From contig NZ_LNWY01000006.1 of the NCBI RefSeq assembly GCF_001681715.1, forward strand, positions 248,001-312,000: a stretch of DNA of 64,000 nucleotides, read 5' to 3'. The first letter of the stretch is position 1. Every line of letters starts with the position of its first letter. The notes under the pieces were generated by a model. That model did not search any database, was not told where the DNA came from, and worked only from the letters and a program-made list of their open reading frames with translations. The DNA comes from Tritonibacter mobilis (GTDB lineage: Bacteria > Pseudomonadota > Alphaproteobacteria > Rhodobacterales > Rhodobacteraceae). The position numbers were made by a program, and so were the translations under genes. Positions 53,057 to 62,967 of this stretch are shown here, piece by piece.

Positions 53057-53863
53057 ATGATGTTAAACCGTTTTTCGCGCTTTCCCTTACCCGCGTTGAT
53101 GGTGGCGGGACTTCTTACTGCGGTCTCCTGTGGGACAACCTACGAGTTGCCGGATACGGGAGGTGCCTACTCTGACGAAGCCGCGCGGCTTTTTGCCGAG
53201 GCGCGCCAAAGCCCGCCCCCAAAAACCCTGTCGCGCAGCGCCGCTGAAGTACGTTTCGCGCGTGTCGAACCCCGTGTGATGCGTGCGGGACGTGAGACCT
53301 GTTTGCGGCTCAAGACCGGTGTAAATTGCAACGTCGATATCGCCATTGATCGCGAGATGGATGAACGCAACGCCTATTTCACCTATCAGAATGGGCAACC
53401 TATCATTCGGATCTCCTTGCCGCTTATTCAGGACACCGGAAGCGATGATGAGGTCGCCTTTGTGCTGGCGCATGAATATGGGCACCTGATCGGCAGGCAT
53501 GTCGAAAAGCAGCAGCAACAAGTGCTCGCTGGCGCGCTCATTGGTGGGGCGCTGGCCGGTATCGTTGGCGACAGTAGTGATGCTGTGGGGATCGGTATGG
53601 GCGTTGGCGCCAGCGCGGGTGGGATCGTCTATTCGCAATCGTATGAGTTGGAAAGCGACACGCTTGGAACCCGGATCGCTTATGATGCGGGCTATGATCC
53701 GGTCGAGGGCGCAAAGTTTTTTGCCAGGTCAGAAGCGGCCCGCGGGTCGGGGGGCGGCTATTCGATTTGGGGCACCCATCCACCAGATCGCAGGCGCGTA
53801 GCGACAGTTCTTGCAACCAAAGCCCAAATCGATGGTCAGGTCGGTCTGCGCAACGCCAACTGA
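53057..53863 (+). CDS. M48-family metallopeptidase, lipoprotein
   Basis: The 268-residue protein has a lipoprotein signal ending in a lipobox-like LTAVSC near residue 25. The zinc motif HEYGH is at 139-143 within VAFVLAHEYGHLIGRHVE. A third-ligand glutamate lies in SYELESDTLGTRIAYDAGYD. The later HPPDRRRVA motif is typical of BepA/LoiP-like outer-membrane quality-control proteases. It should be anchored to a membrane in the periplasm and degrade or refold damaged envelope proteins. A strong two-way terminator follows. Confidence 0.88.
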   Translation: MMLNRFSRFPLPALMVAGLLTAVSCGTTYELPDTGGAYSDEAARLFAEARQSPPPKTLSRSAAEVRFARVEPRVMRAGRETCLRLKTGVNCNVDIAIDREMDERNAYFTYQNGQPIIRISLPLIQDTGSDDEVAFVLAHEYGHLIGRHVEKQQQQVLAGALIGGALAGIVGDSSDAVGIGMGVGASAGGIVYSQSYELESDTLGTRIAYDAGYDPVEGAKFFARSEAARGSGGGYSIWGTHPPDRRRVATVLATKAQIDGQVGLRNAN

Positions 53864-53902
53864 GTTCCCGTCTGGGATCGGCAAAGTTCGAAAGAGAAAT
53901 CA

Positions 53903-53930
53903 AAAGGCCCGCTGAAAGCAGCGGGCCTTG
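53903..53930. terminator. Two-way terminator between the M48 protease gene and ppaC
   Basis: AAGGCCCGCTG-AAAG-CAGCGGGCCTT is a perfect 11-bp stem with an A-run before it and T-rich bases after it, located 41 bp after the protease stop and 31 bp after the end of the convergent pyrophosphatase gene. Confidence 0.88.
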
Positions 53931-53959
53931 CTCTTATCTGCAGCAGGTTGTGCAGCCTA

Positions 53960-54880
53960 TCAGACCTTGAGGTTCGGGATGATCTGCTTTTTGCGCGACA
54001 TTACGCCGGGCAGCACCACGAGGTCACCCTCAACTGTGGCACCAAAGCTCTTCTCTGCCACGGCTTTCACCAGATCATTTGGCACCAGCAGGGTGGCTTC
54101 TTCTTTCAGGATGTCGACCACGAACAGCAGCACCTGATCAACGCCGTCTTCGGCCTGCACGGTTTTGAACGTCTCCATCAAGCTGTCCTTGCGGCCCAGT
54201 GGGATTTCCGGTGCGGTGGTTTCCAGCACGGAGACGCGGAATTTGGTGCCGTCGACCTCATATTCCTTGGAGTCCATACGGATCAGCTCGGCGTCGGAAA
54301 ACGCAGAGACATCGGATTTGGCGGCGAACATCTCTGCTGCGTAGTCAGCAATGTCGAGGCCGAGGTCTATGGCCAGCTTTTCCGCCACGGCACGGTCATG
54401 CGGGGTTGTGGTGGGGGAGCGGAACTCCAGCGTGTCCGACAGAATGCAGGTCAGCGCGGCACCTTTGATGTCCTCGGGCATGCGGTCTGCATCGGTGCCC
54501 ATCAGATCATGCATGATGGTGGCGGTGCAGGCCAGCGGGCGCACGGTGATGTCGATTGGGCCTTTGGTTTCCAGACCGCCGACCAGTTTGTGGTGATCGA
54601 TGATCGCCCGGATATCGGCAGAGTTGATGGAGGCAGGCAGCTCTGCCGGGTTGTTGGTGTCTACGATCACGACCGGTGCGTCGGCTTCAACGTCGGCGAT
54701 GATGGCTGGCTTCTCAAAGCCCCAGCGCTTCAGCATGAAGGCGGCTTCGGTGTTGGGTTCGCCCAAGAGGACGGGGGTTGCCGCTTCGCCTTTCACCTCG
54801 TTCAGATACCAAGCCCAGACGATGGCGGAGCCGGTGGAATCGGTGTCGGGAGATTTGTGGCCGAAAACTTGAATGGTCAT
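53960..54880 (-). CDS. ppaC: Manganese-dependent inorganic pyrophosphatase
   Basis: PpaC hydrolyses pyrophosphate to two phosphates and drives biosynthetic reactions. The 306-residue protein is a family II (DHH) enzyme: FGHKSPDTDSTGSAI near 5-19 gives the Mn-binding histidine and aspartates, and IIDHHKL near 92-98 is the DHH motif. The length is standard. I start at MTIQVFGHK with AGGA 8 bp upstream; the frame extends 54 bp further without support. Alphaproteobacteria commonly have family I enzyme instead, so family II here is worth note. Confidence 0.94.
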   Translation of the reverse strand: MTIQVFGHKSPDTDSTGSAIVWAWYLNEVKGEAATPVLLGEPNTEAAFMLKRWGFEKPAIIADVEADAPVVIVDTNNPAELPASINSADIRAIIDHHKLVGGLETKGPIDITVRPLACTATIMHDLMGTDADRMPEDIKGAALTCILSDTLEFRSPTTTPHDRAVAEKLAIDLGLDIADYAAEMFAAKSDVSAFSDAELIRMDSKEYEVDGTKFRVSVLETTAPEIPLGRKDSLMETFKTVQAEDGVDQVLLFVVDILKEEATLLVPNDLVKAVAEKSFGATVEGDLVVLPGVMSRKKQIIPNLKV

Positions 54881-55086
54881 GAATACGATCCTGTCTGACG
54901 GGGTCTGTTGCCGCGCCTTATAACAGGGACGCATGGTTTGTCACCCCGCGTCAGTCGCGCCCCCGGTTCCTGCGCAGCGCATGGCTGGGTTCGGTGTTGG
55001 AGCGCACGTGCTTGCTGGGAAATGCCTCATATGCCTATCCTGATATGTGGCACTTGCCGTCCCCCTTAGTCGCGGAGATATTTTAA

Positions 55087-55767
55087 ATGACGAGCACATT
55101 ACAAAACCGAATTGCCAGCGCGGTTCTTCTTCTCTTGGGGGCGACCTCTGTATTGGCGGAGGACAGCAACGACGCGGTAAAGAGCGATGCCTCGCCGCAG
55201 CCATTTTATAGTGGCAGTTGGCGCAGCGTGGATGTCGACAAACAGTGGATCATCAATGACATGACTGAGCGCCGCCTGATCAAGATTACATGCGAGGGGA
55301 TTTCCAACGATCAGGAGTTCCCCAGCTTTCTGCTGGTGACAGAGGCCGGGGAGTACCGCTGGCCGATCAACGAAAGTGGTGCGGCGTTTGTAGAGGCGCG
55401 ACAACTCGCGCTACGTGAAGCGGGTGCAGGTCAGGTCGTGCAATGCGACTGGGTGGCAATGCGCGATTCTGGTACACCTCTAGATACGGTGCATGTGGAT
55501 GTACGTCCCAGCGATAACATCCTGCTGGGTGGCTTTGCCAAAGAACGCGAGTTTTCCATCGCGTTTTACAGCACTGCAGGGTGCAGCGATCTGTCGGCGC
55601 AGCTCTATGTCGATAATGCGCCCTTGGTTACCGTTGATAATCAACCACAGCTTCTTACCCCCAACGCCAGTTATTTTGGCGCGGGGCAGGTCGTCGAAGC
55701 AAAAATTAACGGGCTCTGCGCGCAAAACGCCATCCCGATCCTTGCGTTCTCTCTGGCGGGGCGCTGA
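55087..55767 (+). CDS. Secreted protein of unknown function
   Basis: The 226-residue protein has a cleavable signal peptide (ASAVLLLLGATSVLAEDS) and a soluble remainder with several cysteine-containing strands (LIKITCEGISNDQEF, VVQCDWVAMRD, YSTAGCSDLSAQL, INGLCAQNAIPIL). Even cysteine numbers suggest disulphide bonds in the periplasm. I do not recognise the family. It is convergent with the TraB/GumN gene, with only 22 bp between stops. Confidence 0.75.
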   Translation: MTSTLQNRIASAVLLLLGATSVLAEDSNDAVKSDASPQPFYSGSWRSVDVDKQWIINDMTERRLIKITCEGISNDQEFPSFLLVTEAGEYRWPINESGAAFVEARQLALREAGAGQVVQCDWVAMRDSGTPLDTVHVDVRPSDNILLGGFAKEREFSIAFYSTAGCSDLSAQLYVDNAPLVTVDNQPQLLTPNASYFGAGQVVEAKINGLCAQNAIPILAFSLAGR

Positions 55768-55789
55768 CCAGGCATGGTCACGGGCGTGA

Positions 55790-56839
55790 TCAGTCTTGTG
55801 CAGGCGCCAGTTGATACCCGGCGCGGCGCAACATGTTCAAAAGCCCGGTGTCACCCGCCAAATGTGCAGCCCCCACCGCAACAACAAGACGTGGCTCCTG
55901 CCGCGCGGTGAGCCGTTTGACCCAAGCGCGGTTGCGCTTTTCCAGCACAACGCGGTCGAAACTCGCCAAGAGCCGATGCACCTCTCGGCGGGGCACGTCG
56001 AGATCGCGGTAGATCATCCAACTCAGCAGGATGCGACCTTCGGTGAGACGACCGTCGAAGAAGGATTCTGACAGGGTAATGTAAAGGTCTTCGTGGCGGG
56101 TTTTGCTGCGCAGATCAAAACGCAACATCTTGACCTGATCAGGCAGCGGCATTGACGCGAGCGCCGCCAGCCCAGCCTCCGGGGCTTCTAATCCCAATGT
56201 AGGGGTGCCGGCGGTTCGGGCGGTGCGCTCGATGCGGTCGTCCAGCCCCCGCTGGCTGCCAAAGCCGCGCTTGCGGCAGTCGGTGCCCGTGAGGAAATCC
56301 GAGAGATACCACGGCTGCATTCTCGCAGCTGCCTCGGGCGCGATCCCAAGCGCCGCGAGGCGCGCGGTCAGAAGCTTCCAGTCGTCTGCGGGCATCATTC
56401 GATCAAGTCGCTGACCGGGAGGCAGCAGAAAATACCGGGCAAAAGCGCTTTGGTCACTATCGGCCGCGATCATTTGCGGCTCGGTCACTTCCAGAAAGAC
56501 CGCGTCCGCCTGACGGATCAAAGGCCGGATGCGCCGCATCATGGATGACATGCGCGCATCGCCGCTGTGTTGGGTGCCGATCACATCGATACGTTGCGCG
56601 CCGCGCGTTGCAATCCAGTGATTTCCGAGGGCATAGGGCACTTTGGCCAGATCAGCGTCAAGTCGCGCCCGGGCGCTGTCGGTCAGGTGATCACGCAAAT
56701 CTATGCCCCCGCACCGGGCGGTGGCGTCCGTTGTGCCAGCTCCAAGAGAGAAGGACGACAGGAGCAATATCACAGCTGCGCTACGCAGCCCTTGTGTCAG
56801 CCGCTGAAGCAGATGTTGCTTTCTCAATCGGGCAATCAT
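55790..56839 (-). CDS. TraB/GumN-family protein (second of a tandem pair)
   Basis: The 349-residue protein has an N-terminal signal or anchor, then the TraB/GumN domain: RIDVIGTQHSGDAR near 88-101 with the GxxH motif, an early conserved VFLEV segment, and GAAHLAGDTGLLNMLRRAGY near the end with the second GAxH. The family belongs to a proposed protease superfamily related to Tiki; activity is inferred for this member. The ATG overlaps the stop of the previous TraB gene as ATGA. I use 56839 because the longer frame is out of context. Confidence 0.83.
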   Translation of the reverse strand: MIARLRKQHLLQRLTQGLRSAAVILLLSSFSLGAGTTDATARCGGIDLRDHLTDSARARLDADLAKVPYALGNHWIATRGAQRIDVIGTQHSGDARMSSMMRRIRPLIRQADAVFLEVTEPQMIAADSDQSAFARYFLLPPGQRLDRMMPADDWKLLTARLAALGIAPEAAARMQPWYLSDFLTGTDCRKRGFGSQRGLDDRIERTARTAGTPTLGLEAPEAGLAALASMPLPDQVKMLRFDLRSKTRHEDLYITLSESFFDGRLTEGRILLSWMIYRDLDVPRREVHRLLASFDRVVLEKRNRAWVKRLTARQEPRLVVAVGAAHLAGDTGLLNMLRRAGYQLAPAQD

Positions 56840-57915
56840 AGCGGGGCCCTTTCGATCTGGTAGCCTTCGGCCTCCAGCAGGGCTAGCACGCCTTGGTCGC
56901 CGGGCAGATGGGCAGCCCCGATTGCAATGACCAATTGCGCACCCTCCGTGGCTTCGATTACGGGAATCCAATCGCGGTTGCGCTGATAAAGGAGCGTTTC
57001 CAGTAACTCGTCGAGTTGAGCCTGACGCTCCGCTACAGGTATCTCGCCTTCGGCCGCAAGAAACTGCTTGAGCTGCAACAGGGTGTATTCCTGCACCTCG
57101 CCGTCAAAATAGCTCTCTACCATTGTGTAGAAATCATCCGGCCCAACCCCCATCATGGCGATGTAGCTGCGCAGTTCTTCGACTTGTTCCTCCAATGGCG
57201 CCGCATCCAACTTTTGAAACAGCCGAAGCGGATCTTCGAGCGACAATGTTGGCACATCCGCCGCTTCGGCAACCTGCATCAACTTTGCATCAAGGCCGTC
57301 GGTCACATCTTTTATGGTGCGGGCGCATTGCGGAACCGACAGCGACAAGGACAGAAACCACGGGCGCATCTTTGCGGCCATGAAGGGCGGAATGCCTGCA
57401 GCACTGGCTTGAGCCGCGATATGCTGCCAATCTTCTTGTGGCAGCCGGTCAATCAACGTTGGCCCATCGGTGATGAATACCATCGAAGGAGTCTCAGCCA
57501 GCGCGCGGTTCAGCCGGGCTTTGTCCTCGCGGTTCACTTCCAAAAGCACGGCATCTGCGTGTTCAATGGCTGGGGTCATATGCGCGACCAAGGCGTCGTG
57601 ACGGGGGTCATTCAGATGCATGGTACCGATGATATGCAGCCGACGTTCGTCTTTGGTTGCAATCCAGCTCAACCCTTTTGCATAGGGCGTGCGAGCAAGC
57701 TCGTCGTGAACCTCGCGAAGCAGTTCGGGCGAAGCAGTCCGGCGCAGATCCGTGCCTGTGCAGGCTGCCTGAAGTGGGTTCGCCATGCTCAGGGGCAGCA
57801 GACAGATCGACGCGCTGACCAATAGGCGGCGAACCCTTAGTGCCGTGCGCCACGATTCCAAAGGTCGCGCCAACCAGCCGCCTACGGGACGGAGGCGAGA
57901 GAATAATCCAGTCAT
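56836..57915 (-). CDS. TraB/GumN-family protein (first of a tandem pair)
   Basis: The 359-residue protein has a signal or anchor segment (LLVSASICLLPLSMANPLQA) and a TraB/GumN domain with RLHIIGTMHLNDPRHDAL near 92-109, AVLLEVNREDKA, and the C-terminal IAIGAAHLPGDQGVLALLEAEGY. It resembles its downstream neighbour along the whole length, so the two probably arose by duplication and make a two-gene unit. I start at MTGLFSR (57915); a longer frame to 57975 is possible but adds an unlikely tail. Function in the envelope is unknown. Confidence 0.82.
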   Translation of the reverse strand: MTGLFSRLRPVGGWLARPLESWRTALRVRRLLVSASICLLPLSMANPLQAACTGTDLRRTASPELLREVHDELARTPYAKGLSWIATKDERRLHIIGTMHLNDPRHDALVAHMTPAIEHADAVLLEVNREDKARLNRALAETPSMVFITDGPTLIDRLPQEDWQHIAAQASAAGIPPFMAAKMRPWFLSLSLSVPQCARTIKDVTDGLDAKLMQVAEAADVPTLSLEDPLRLFQKLDAAPLEEQVEELRSYIAMMGVGPDDFYTMVESYFDGEVQEYTLLQLKQFLAAEGEIPVAERQAQLDELLETLLYQRNRDWIPVIEATEGAQLVIAIGAAHLPGDQGVLALLEAEGYQIERAPL

Positions 57916-57977
57916 GACGCACCGCTCGAAATTTTCCTGTTGTGCTACATTGCCATTGCGACCGGGGCGGGGCAAGC

Positions 57978-58676
57978 ATGGCCGTGATGGAACGTGAACA
58001 GGATCTATATGCCCCGGTCAAAGCGCTGCTTGAGGCGCAAGGCTACGAGGTGAAGGGCGAGGTTGGGGCTGCCGATGTGGTCGCGATCCGCGGTGGCGAG
58101 GCCCCGGTGGTTGTAGAGCTGAAACTGCGCTTTTCGCTCAGCTTGTTCCATCAGGCGATTACGCGACTGGCGGTATCAGATACGGTATACATCGCTGTCC
58201 CGCGCCCCACCGGCAAAGTCGCGCGCAGAACTCTCAAAGACAATCTTGCACTTTGCCGCCGTCTGGGGCTGGGGTTGATCACTGTGCGTGCGGATGGTCG
58301 TACTGAGGTTCATTGCGATCCCGGACCTTATACGCCGCGCAAATCCAAAGTGAAAATTGCCCGCTTGCTGCGCGAATTTGCGCGCATCCAGGGCGACCCT
58401 AATACCGGTGGGGCGACACGCGGCGGGCTGATGACAGGGTATCGTCAGGATGCGCTGACCTGCGCATTGCATCTTTTGGAATACGGCCCGGCTCGCGGCG
58501 CGGATATTGTCAAAACCACTGGAATCGCGCGTGCAACGCAAGTGATGTATTCCAATCATTACGGCTGGTTTGAGCGGGTAGAGAAAGGAATTTATGCGCT
58601 GACCGATAAGGGGCGAACTGAGCATCAAAACTGGCTCACATCCACACCGCAACCCGCCCAGCCAAAGACGAAATGA
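57978..58676 (+). CDS. DUF2161-family protein with PD-(D/E)XK nuclease-like fold
   Basis: The 232-residue protein starts with QDLYAPVKALLEAQGYEVKGEV, then GAADVVAIRGGEAPVVVELKL near 26-46. This reads as the PD-(D/E)XK core (D near 29, then E-x-K near 43-45). A winged-helix-like C-terminus follows (GADIVKTTGIARATQVMYSNH, VEKGIYALTDKG). The annotation as a possible phosphodiesterase is from the family; substrate and partners are unknown. I start at MAVMER; the frame opens 36 bp earlier at a GTG. Confidence 0.8.
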   Translation: MAVMEREQDLYAPVKALLEAQGYEVKGEVGAADVVAIRGGEAPVVVELKLRFSLSLFHQAITRLAVSDTVYIAVPRPTGKVARRTLKDNLALCRRLGLGLITVRADGRTEVHCDPGPYTPRKSKVKIARLLREFARIQGDPNTGGATRGGLMTGYRQDALTCALHLLEYGPARGADIVKTTGIARATQVMYSNHYGWFERVEKGIYALTDKGRTEHQNWLTSTPQPAQPKTK

Positions 58677-58686
58677 CCTGAGGGCC

Positions 58687-58742
58687 TTTTGTTTTTCTTC
58701 TAACGAGAAATATCCCGGGGAGTGTGAGGGGCAGCGCCCCTC
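58687..58742 (-). repeat. Dispersed intergenic element, copy 2
   Basis: The hairpin GAGGGGC-AGC-GCCCCTC (58726-58742) and, on the minus strand, CCCGGGATATTTCTC followed by an A-rich tail match the composition and order of the element after pcaQ. It follows the DUF2161 gene, in opposite orientation to the first copy. Confidence 0.5.
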
Positions 58743-58797
58743 GCATACGCTAGCCTGGGCTGTCACAAAGAACCGCAAATTTTCTGGTCGCCTCATG

Positions 58798-58861
58798 TTG
58801 ACTCGCGATTTCGCTATGCCTAACTATCCCGCAGTTAGCACTCGACTGAGGTGAGTGCTAA
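58798..58861 (+). promoter_or_regulatory. groESL promoter and CIRCE operator
   Basis: TTGACT (58798-58803) and TAACTA (58821-58826) are spaced 17 bp and form a good vegetative promoter. TTAGCACTC-N9-GAGTGCTAA (58835-58861) is a perfect CIRCE element just after it, where HrcA would block transcription until heat stress removes it. No RpoH-type promoter is obvious. Confidence 0.92.
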
Positions 58862-58928
58862 CGTCTCCGCGGCCCATTCTGGGCGTGGGGAAAGGAAAAC
58901 ACTTTGAGCCTTTTGAGGAGCTGCAAAG

Positions 58929-59216
58929 ATGGCATTGAAACCGCTTCATGACCGTGTGCTGGTTCGCCGTACCGAAAGCGAAGAAAAAACCGCAGGTGGT
59001 CTGATCATTCCCGACAGCGCCAAGGAAAAACCGTCCGAGGGCGTTGTTGTCGCGTGTGGCGAAGGTGCACGCAAGGACAGCGGCGAGCTGATCGCGATGG
59101 CCGTTAAAGAGGGTGACAAAATCCTTTTCGGCAAATGGTCCGGCACCGAAGTCACCGTCGACGGCGAAGAGCTGCTGATGATGAAAGAAAGCGACATCAT
59201 GGGTGTGATCGTCTGA
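58929..59216 (+). CDS. groES: Co-chaperonin GroES
   Basis: GroES caps the GroEL ring during protein folding. The 95-residue protein has the start [27 protein letters not shown] with the mobile loop near 17-33 and the conserved [15 protein letters not shown], and ends DIMGVIV. An AGGAG ribosome binding site precedes the ATG, which lies 68 bp after the CIRCE element. It is followed by groEL after 60 bp in the same operon. Confidence 0.98.
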   Translation: MALKPLHDRVLVRRTESEEKTAGGLIIPDSAKEKPSEGVVVACGEGARKDSGELIAMAVKEGDKILFGKWSGTEVTVDGEELLMMKESDIMGVIV

Positions 59217-59273
59217 GCTCCGCTCCGACACACCCCACATCGCGCAACACTACAGTATTCTCAAGGAGACTGA

Positions 59274-60920
<1,647 letters not shown>

Positions 60921-60960
60921 GTCACGCCATCCAGTCTTGGATGATGGCCCCTCGGGGCCG

Positions 60961-60990
60961 AAAGGGTCGCCTTTGGGCGGCCCTTTTTTG
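60961..60990 (+). terminator. Terminator of groESL
   Basis: AAAGGGTCGCC-TTT-GGGCGGCCC is followed by six T. It lies 41 bp after the groEL stop. Confidence 0.88.
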
Positions 60991-61269
60991 TGTTGCGACG
61001 GCCTGAAGTCGCTGTCGCGTCAGCGCAGGAGGTGCAGCTGAGCCAGTGTCTACCGCGTAGCATATGCAGGGCGGCCCACTCGGGGGCGTGACGTGCAAGT
61101 ATCGCTGCCGCATTGTGGCGATCTGTCCCGGATGCAACTTGCGTTTTTGCCATCGGCAAAGTTGCCGAGCGGCCACAGTGATTGTGTCGGCACAATTTAT
61201 CGCTACCTGAATTTTGTACCGCCATGTTACGAGACGCCTGTGTTCAACCCAAGGCAGAAGGAGGCACCT
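60991..61269. promoter_or_regulatory. Region upstream of a small protein gene
   Basis: Nothing longer than a shadow frame is convincing here. A bulged hairpin lies at 61133-61164 (GCAACTT with AAGTTGC and TTGCC/GGCAA inside). A perfect inverted repeat ATTGTG-TCGG-CACAAT lies at 61181-61196, 74 bp before the small ORF at 61270, and may be an operator. Confidence 0.4.
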
Positions 61270-61380
61270 ATGACCAATTTTGTGATCAAGATGCGCTCTA
61301 CCGCTGTTTGGGCCGATCAATTTGGTGCAGGCCTATACGTGGGCGGCGCATATATGGGTCGACCAGCAGGCACCTGCTGA
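61270..61380 (+). CDS. Small protein (36 residues) of unknown function
   Basis: The frame starts at ATG 61270 with a perfect AAGGAGG ribosome binding site 6 bp upstream. The 36-residue product (MTNFVIKMRSTAVWADQ, then FGAGLYVGGAYMGRPAGTC) has a central Gly- and Ala-rich stretch and a C-terminal cysteine. It is too short for standard family calls and could be a regulatory peptide. Transcription from the upstream region holding ATTGTG-TCGG-CACAAT is possible. The ribosome binding site is the main evidence. Confidence 0.5.
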   Translation: MTNFVIKMRSTAVWADQFGAGLYVGGAYMGRPAGTC

Positions 61381-61470
61381 ACGATCTCATTCGATGGGCT
61401 CTGGATTGAGCTGAACACCACTTCCACTTGTTGATAGATCTTTGAAGTTCACTCGCTCATGGCGTGTGCT

Positions 61471-61489
61471 TGTGATGTTTGTTGTCACA
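61471..61489. promoter_or_regulatory. Inverted repeat TGTGA-N9-TCACA
   Basis: TGTGA at 61471-61475 and TCACA at 61485-61489 flank 9 bp. The half-sites are those of CRP, but the spacing is 3 bp too wide. It lies about 120 bp upstream of the 84-residue protein gene, in a 230-bp gap with no other gene. Confidence 0.25.
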
Positions 61490-61584
61490 GGTTTGCTCGC
61501 ACTGAGGGGATTTCAACACCTCCGCCCACTCATCGGGCATCAGTGTATCGATCCATCACTTTTTCAAACTCAACACGATAGGAG

Positions 61585-61605
61585 CCCCGGTGTGCCGGGG
61601 GAGAG
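61585..61605 (+). promoter_or_regulatory. Hairpin overlapping a ribosome binding site
   Basis: CCCCGG-TGTG-CCGGGG (61585-61600) forms a perfect 6-bp stem. The right arm runs into GGGGGAGAG, the ribosome binding site of the gene at 61611, so folding would partly hide it. Confidence 0.45.
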
Positions 61606-61610
61606 TTTTC

Positions 61611-61865
61611 ATGACGCCTAACCCTGTTTTGCCTGATATGGCACCCAACCCAATGCTTGCTCGCCTTGTTGTCGAGGAGCACTTCCGCAGCCTCAGCCTG
61701 ATACGTCGGTTGGTGCTGGCGGTGCGCATGATCCTGATCACGCGGCCTCCGCGTGCCGGTGTGATCGATGCAAGCCTCAACGCGCATCTTCGCGCGGATA
61801 TCGGCTTACCATCGACATATGATCGTGCAGATCCGCCGAGATGGTACCCTCCTCCCATTTTCTAA
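61611..61865 (+). CDS. Small DUF1127-like protein
   Basis: The 84-residue protein starts at an ATG with GGGGGAGAG upstream. After VEEHFRSLSLIRRLVLAV it carries LNAHLRADIGLPSTYDR, which recalls the DUF1127 ending (R-x-I-G-L) found in many small alphaproteobacterial proteins. It is basic, without a signal peptide, and ends Trp-Tyr-Pro-rich. DUF1127 members have been tied to RNA and phosphate or carbon control in some species, but this one is only a distant match. Confidence 0.62.
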   Translation: MTPNPVLPDMAPNPMLARLVVEEHFRSLSLIRRLVLAVRMILITRPPRAGVIDASLNAHLRADIGLPSTYDRADPPRWYPPPIF

Positions 61866-61870
61866 AGTGG

Positions 61871-61897
61871 CCGGGGCAGAGGTGATCTCTGCCCCGG
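61871..61897 (+). terminator. Hairpin after the DUF1127-like gene
   Basis: CCGGGGCAGAG-GTGAT-CTCTGCCCCGG is a perfect 11-bp stem starting 6 bp after the stop. No T-run follows, so it may stabilise the transcript end instead of terminating by itself. Confidence 0.6.
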
Positions 61898-62064
61898 TGC
61901 CGTGGATGATACCAACGGTGAGGCAAAGGGTGGGCTATTGATGCGCAACCAAGCGGAGTGGTCCACAGGTTTGTGTCTGACTGTTCCTTGACAAAGCGGC
62001 GCGTGGCGGGCTCGTTGCCCGAGGCCTCTTGAAGGTCTGTGAAACTATTGCGTTGGACATATCC

Positions 62065-62928
62065 ATGCGGCTGATCGCCCTCACAACACTCGTTATGATC
62101 GCCTTTGCGGCGAATTCCATTCTGGGACGATGGGCGATTGGACCGGGGCATATGGACGCCACTGGTTTTGGGCTGTTGCGATTGGCGTCCGGGGCGGTGA
62201 CGCTCTGGGCCTTGTGTCTCGTGCAGGGACAACGCCCGACCGACGGTTGGCGACGATCAATGGCCGGAGGTGCTTCGCTCACTCTTTATATGGTTGGTTT
62301 CTCAGTGGCTTATGTCGCGCTGGATGCGGGGCTTGGCGCTTTGGTGCTGTTTGGTGTTGTGCAGGTTTCGATGTTTGGCTGGAGCCTTGTTCAGCGTGAG
62401 CCGGTGTCTGCCGCGCAAATGTTTGGTGCCTGTGTCGCACTTGCGGGGCTTGCGTATGTGGTGTGGCCGGGCGGAGAAGCCGCCGCACCGCTTTGGGCTG
62501 TCCTGTTGATGGCGGCAGGGGGGCTTGGTTGGGGCATTTACAGTCTGGTCGGACGAGGAACGACAACGCCGCTTGCCTCCAGTGCTGTGAATTTCCTTCT
62601 TGCGACTGGAATGATCCTGCCCGTGGTCTGGTTCATGAATGGCGGCGCTGTGGTCACGGCTTTTGGATGTTTGCTCGCGGTGATCTCTGGTGCGGTGACG
62701 TCGGGGCTGGGGTACGCTCTGTGGTACCGGGTCTTGCCCCAGATACCCGCCCCTGTGGCTGCCACCGTCCAATTGAGTGTGCCTGTCATTGCCATTTTTG
62801 CAGGCGCGGTGATCCTTGGCGAACCCGTGGGTACCCGATTGCTGTTGGGCACGGCTGCTGTGCTAGGGGGGATTGCAGCGGTGATCCTGTGTCCTGCACG
62901 CCCACGCAGGAGGGTTCCAGAAGGGTAG
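62065..62928 (+). CDS. DMT-superfamily (EamA) transporter
   Basis: The 287-residue inner-membrane protein has about ten hydrophobic helices in two EamA repeats: LTTLVMIAFAANSILGRWAI at the start and LLMAAGGLGWGIYSLVGRG near the beginning of the second repeat. VPVIAIFAGAVILGEPVGTR is the typical helix before the last one. The family exports or exchanges amino acids, sugars or metabolites; the substrate is not readable. I start at the ATG 62065 because the TTG-started frame is unsupported. Confidence 0.86.
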   Translation: MRLIALTTLVMIAFAANSILGRWAIGPGHMDATGFGLLRLASGAVTLWALCLVQGQRPTDGWRRSMAGGASLTLYMVGFSVAYVALDAGLGALVLFGVVQVSMFGWSLVQREPVSAAQMFGACVALAGLAYVVWPGGEAAAPLWAVLLMAAGGLGWGIYSLVGRGTTTPLASSAVNFLLATGMILPVVWFMNGGAVVTAFGCLLAVISGAVTSGLGYALWYRVLPQIPAPVAATVQLSVPVIAIFAGAVILGEPVGTRLLLGTAAVLGGIAAVILCPARPRRRVPEG

Positions 62929-62967
62929 GGGCTTTCCTGATCATATGAGAGTGCCTATGTGCTGTGA

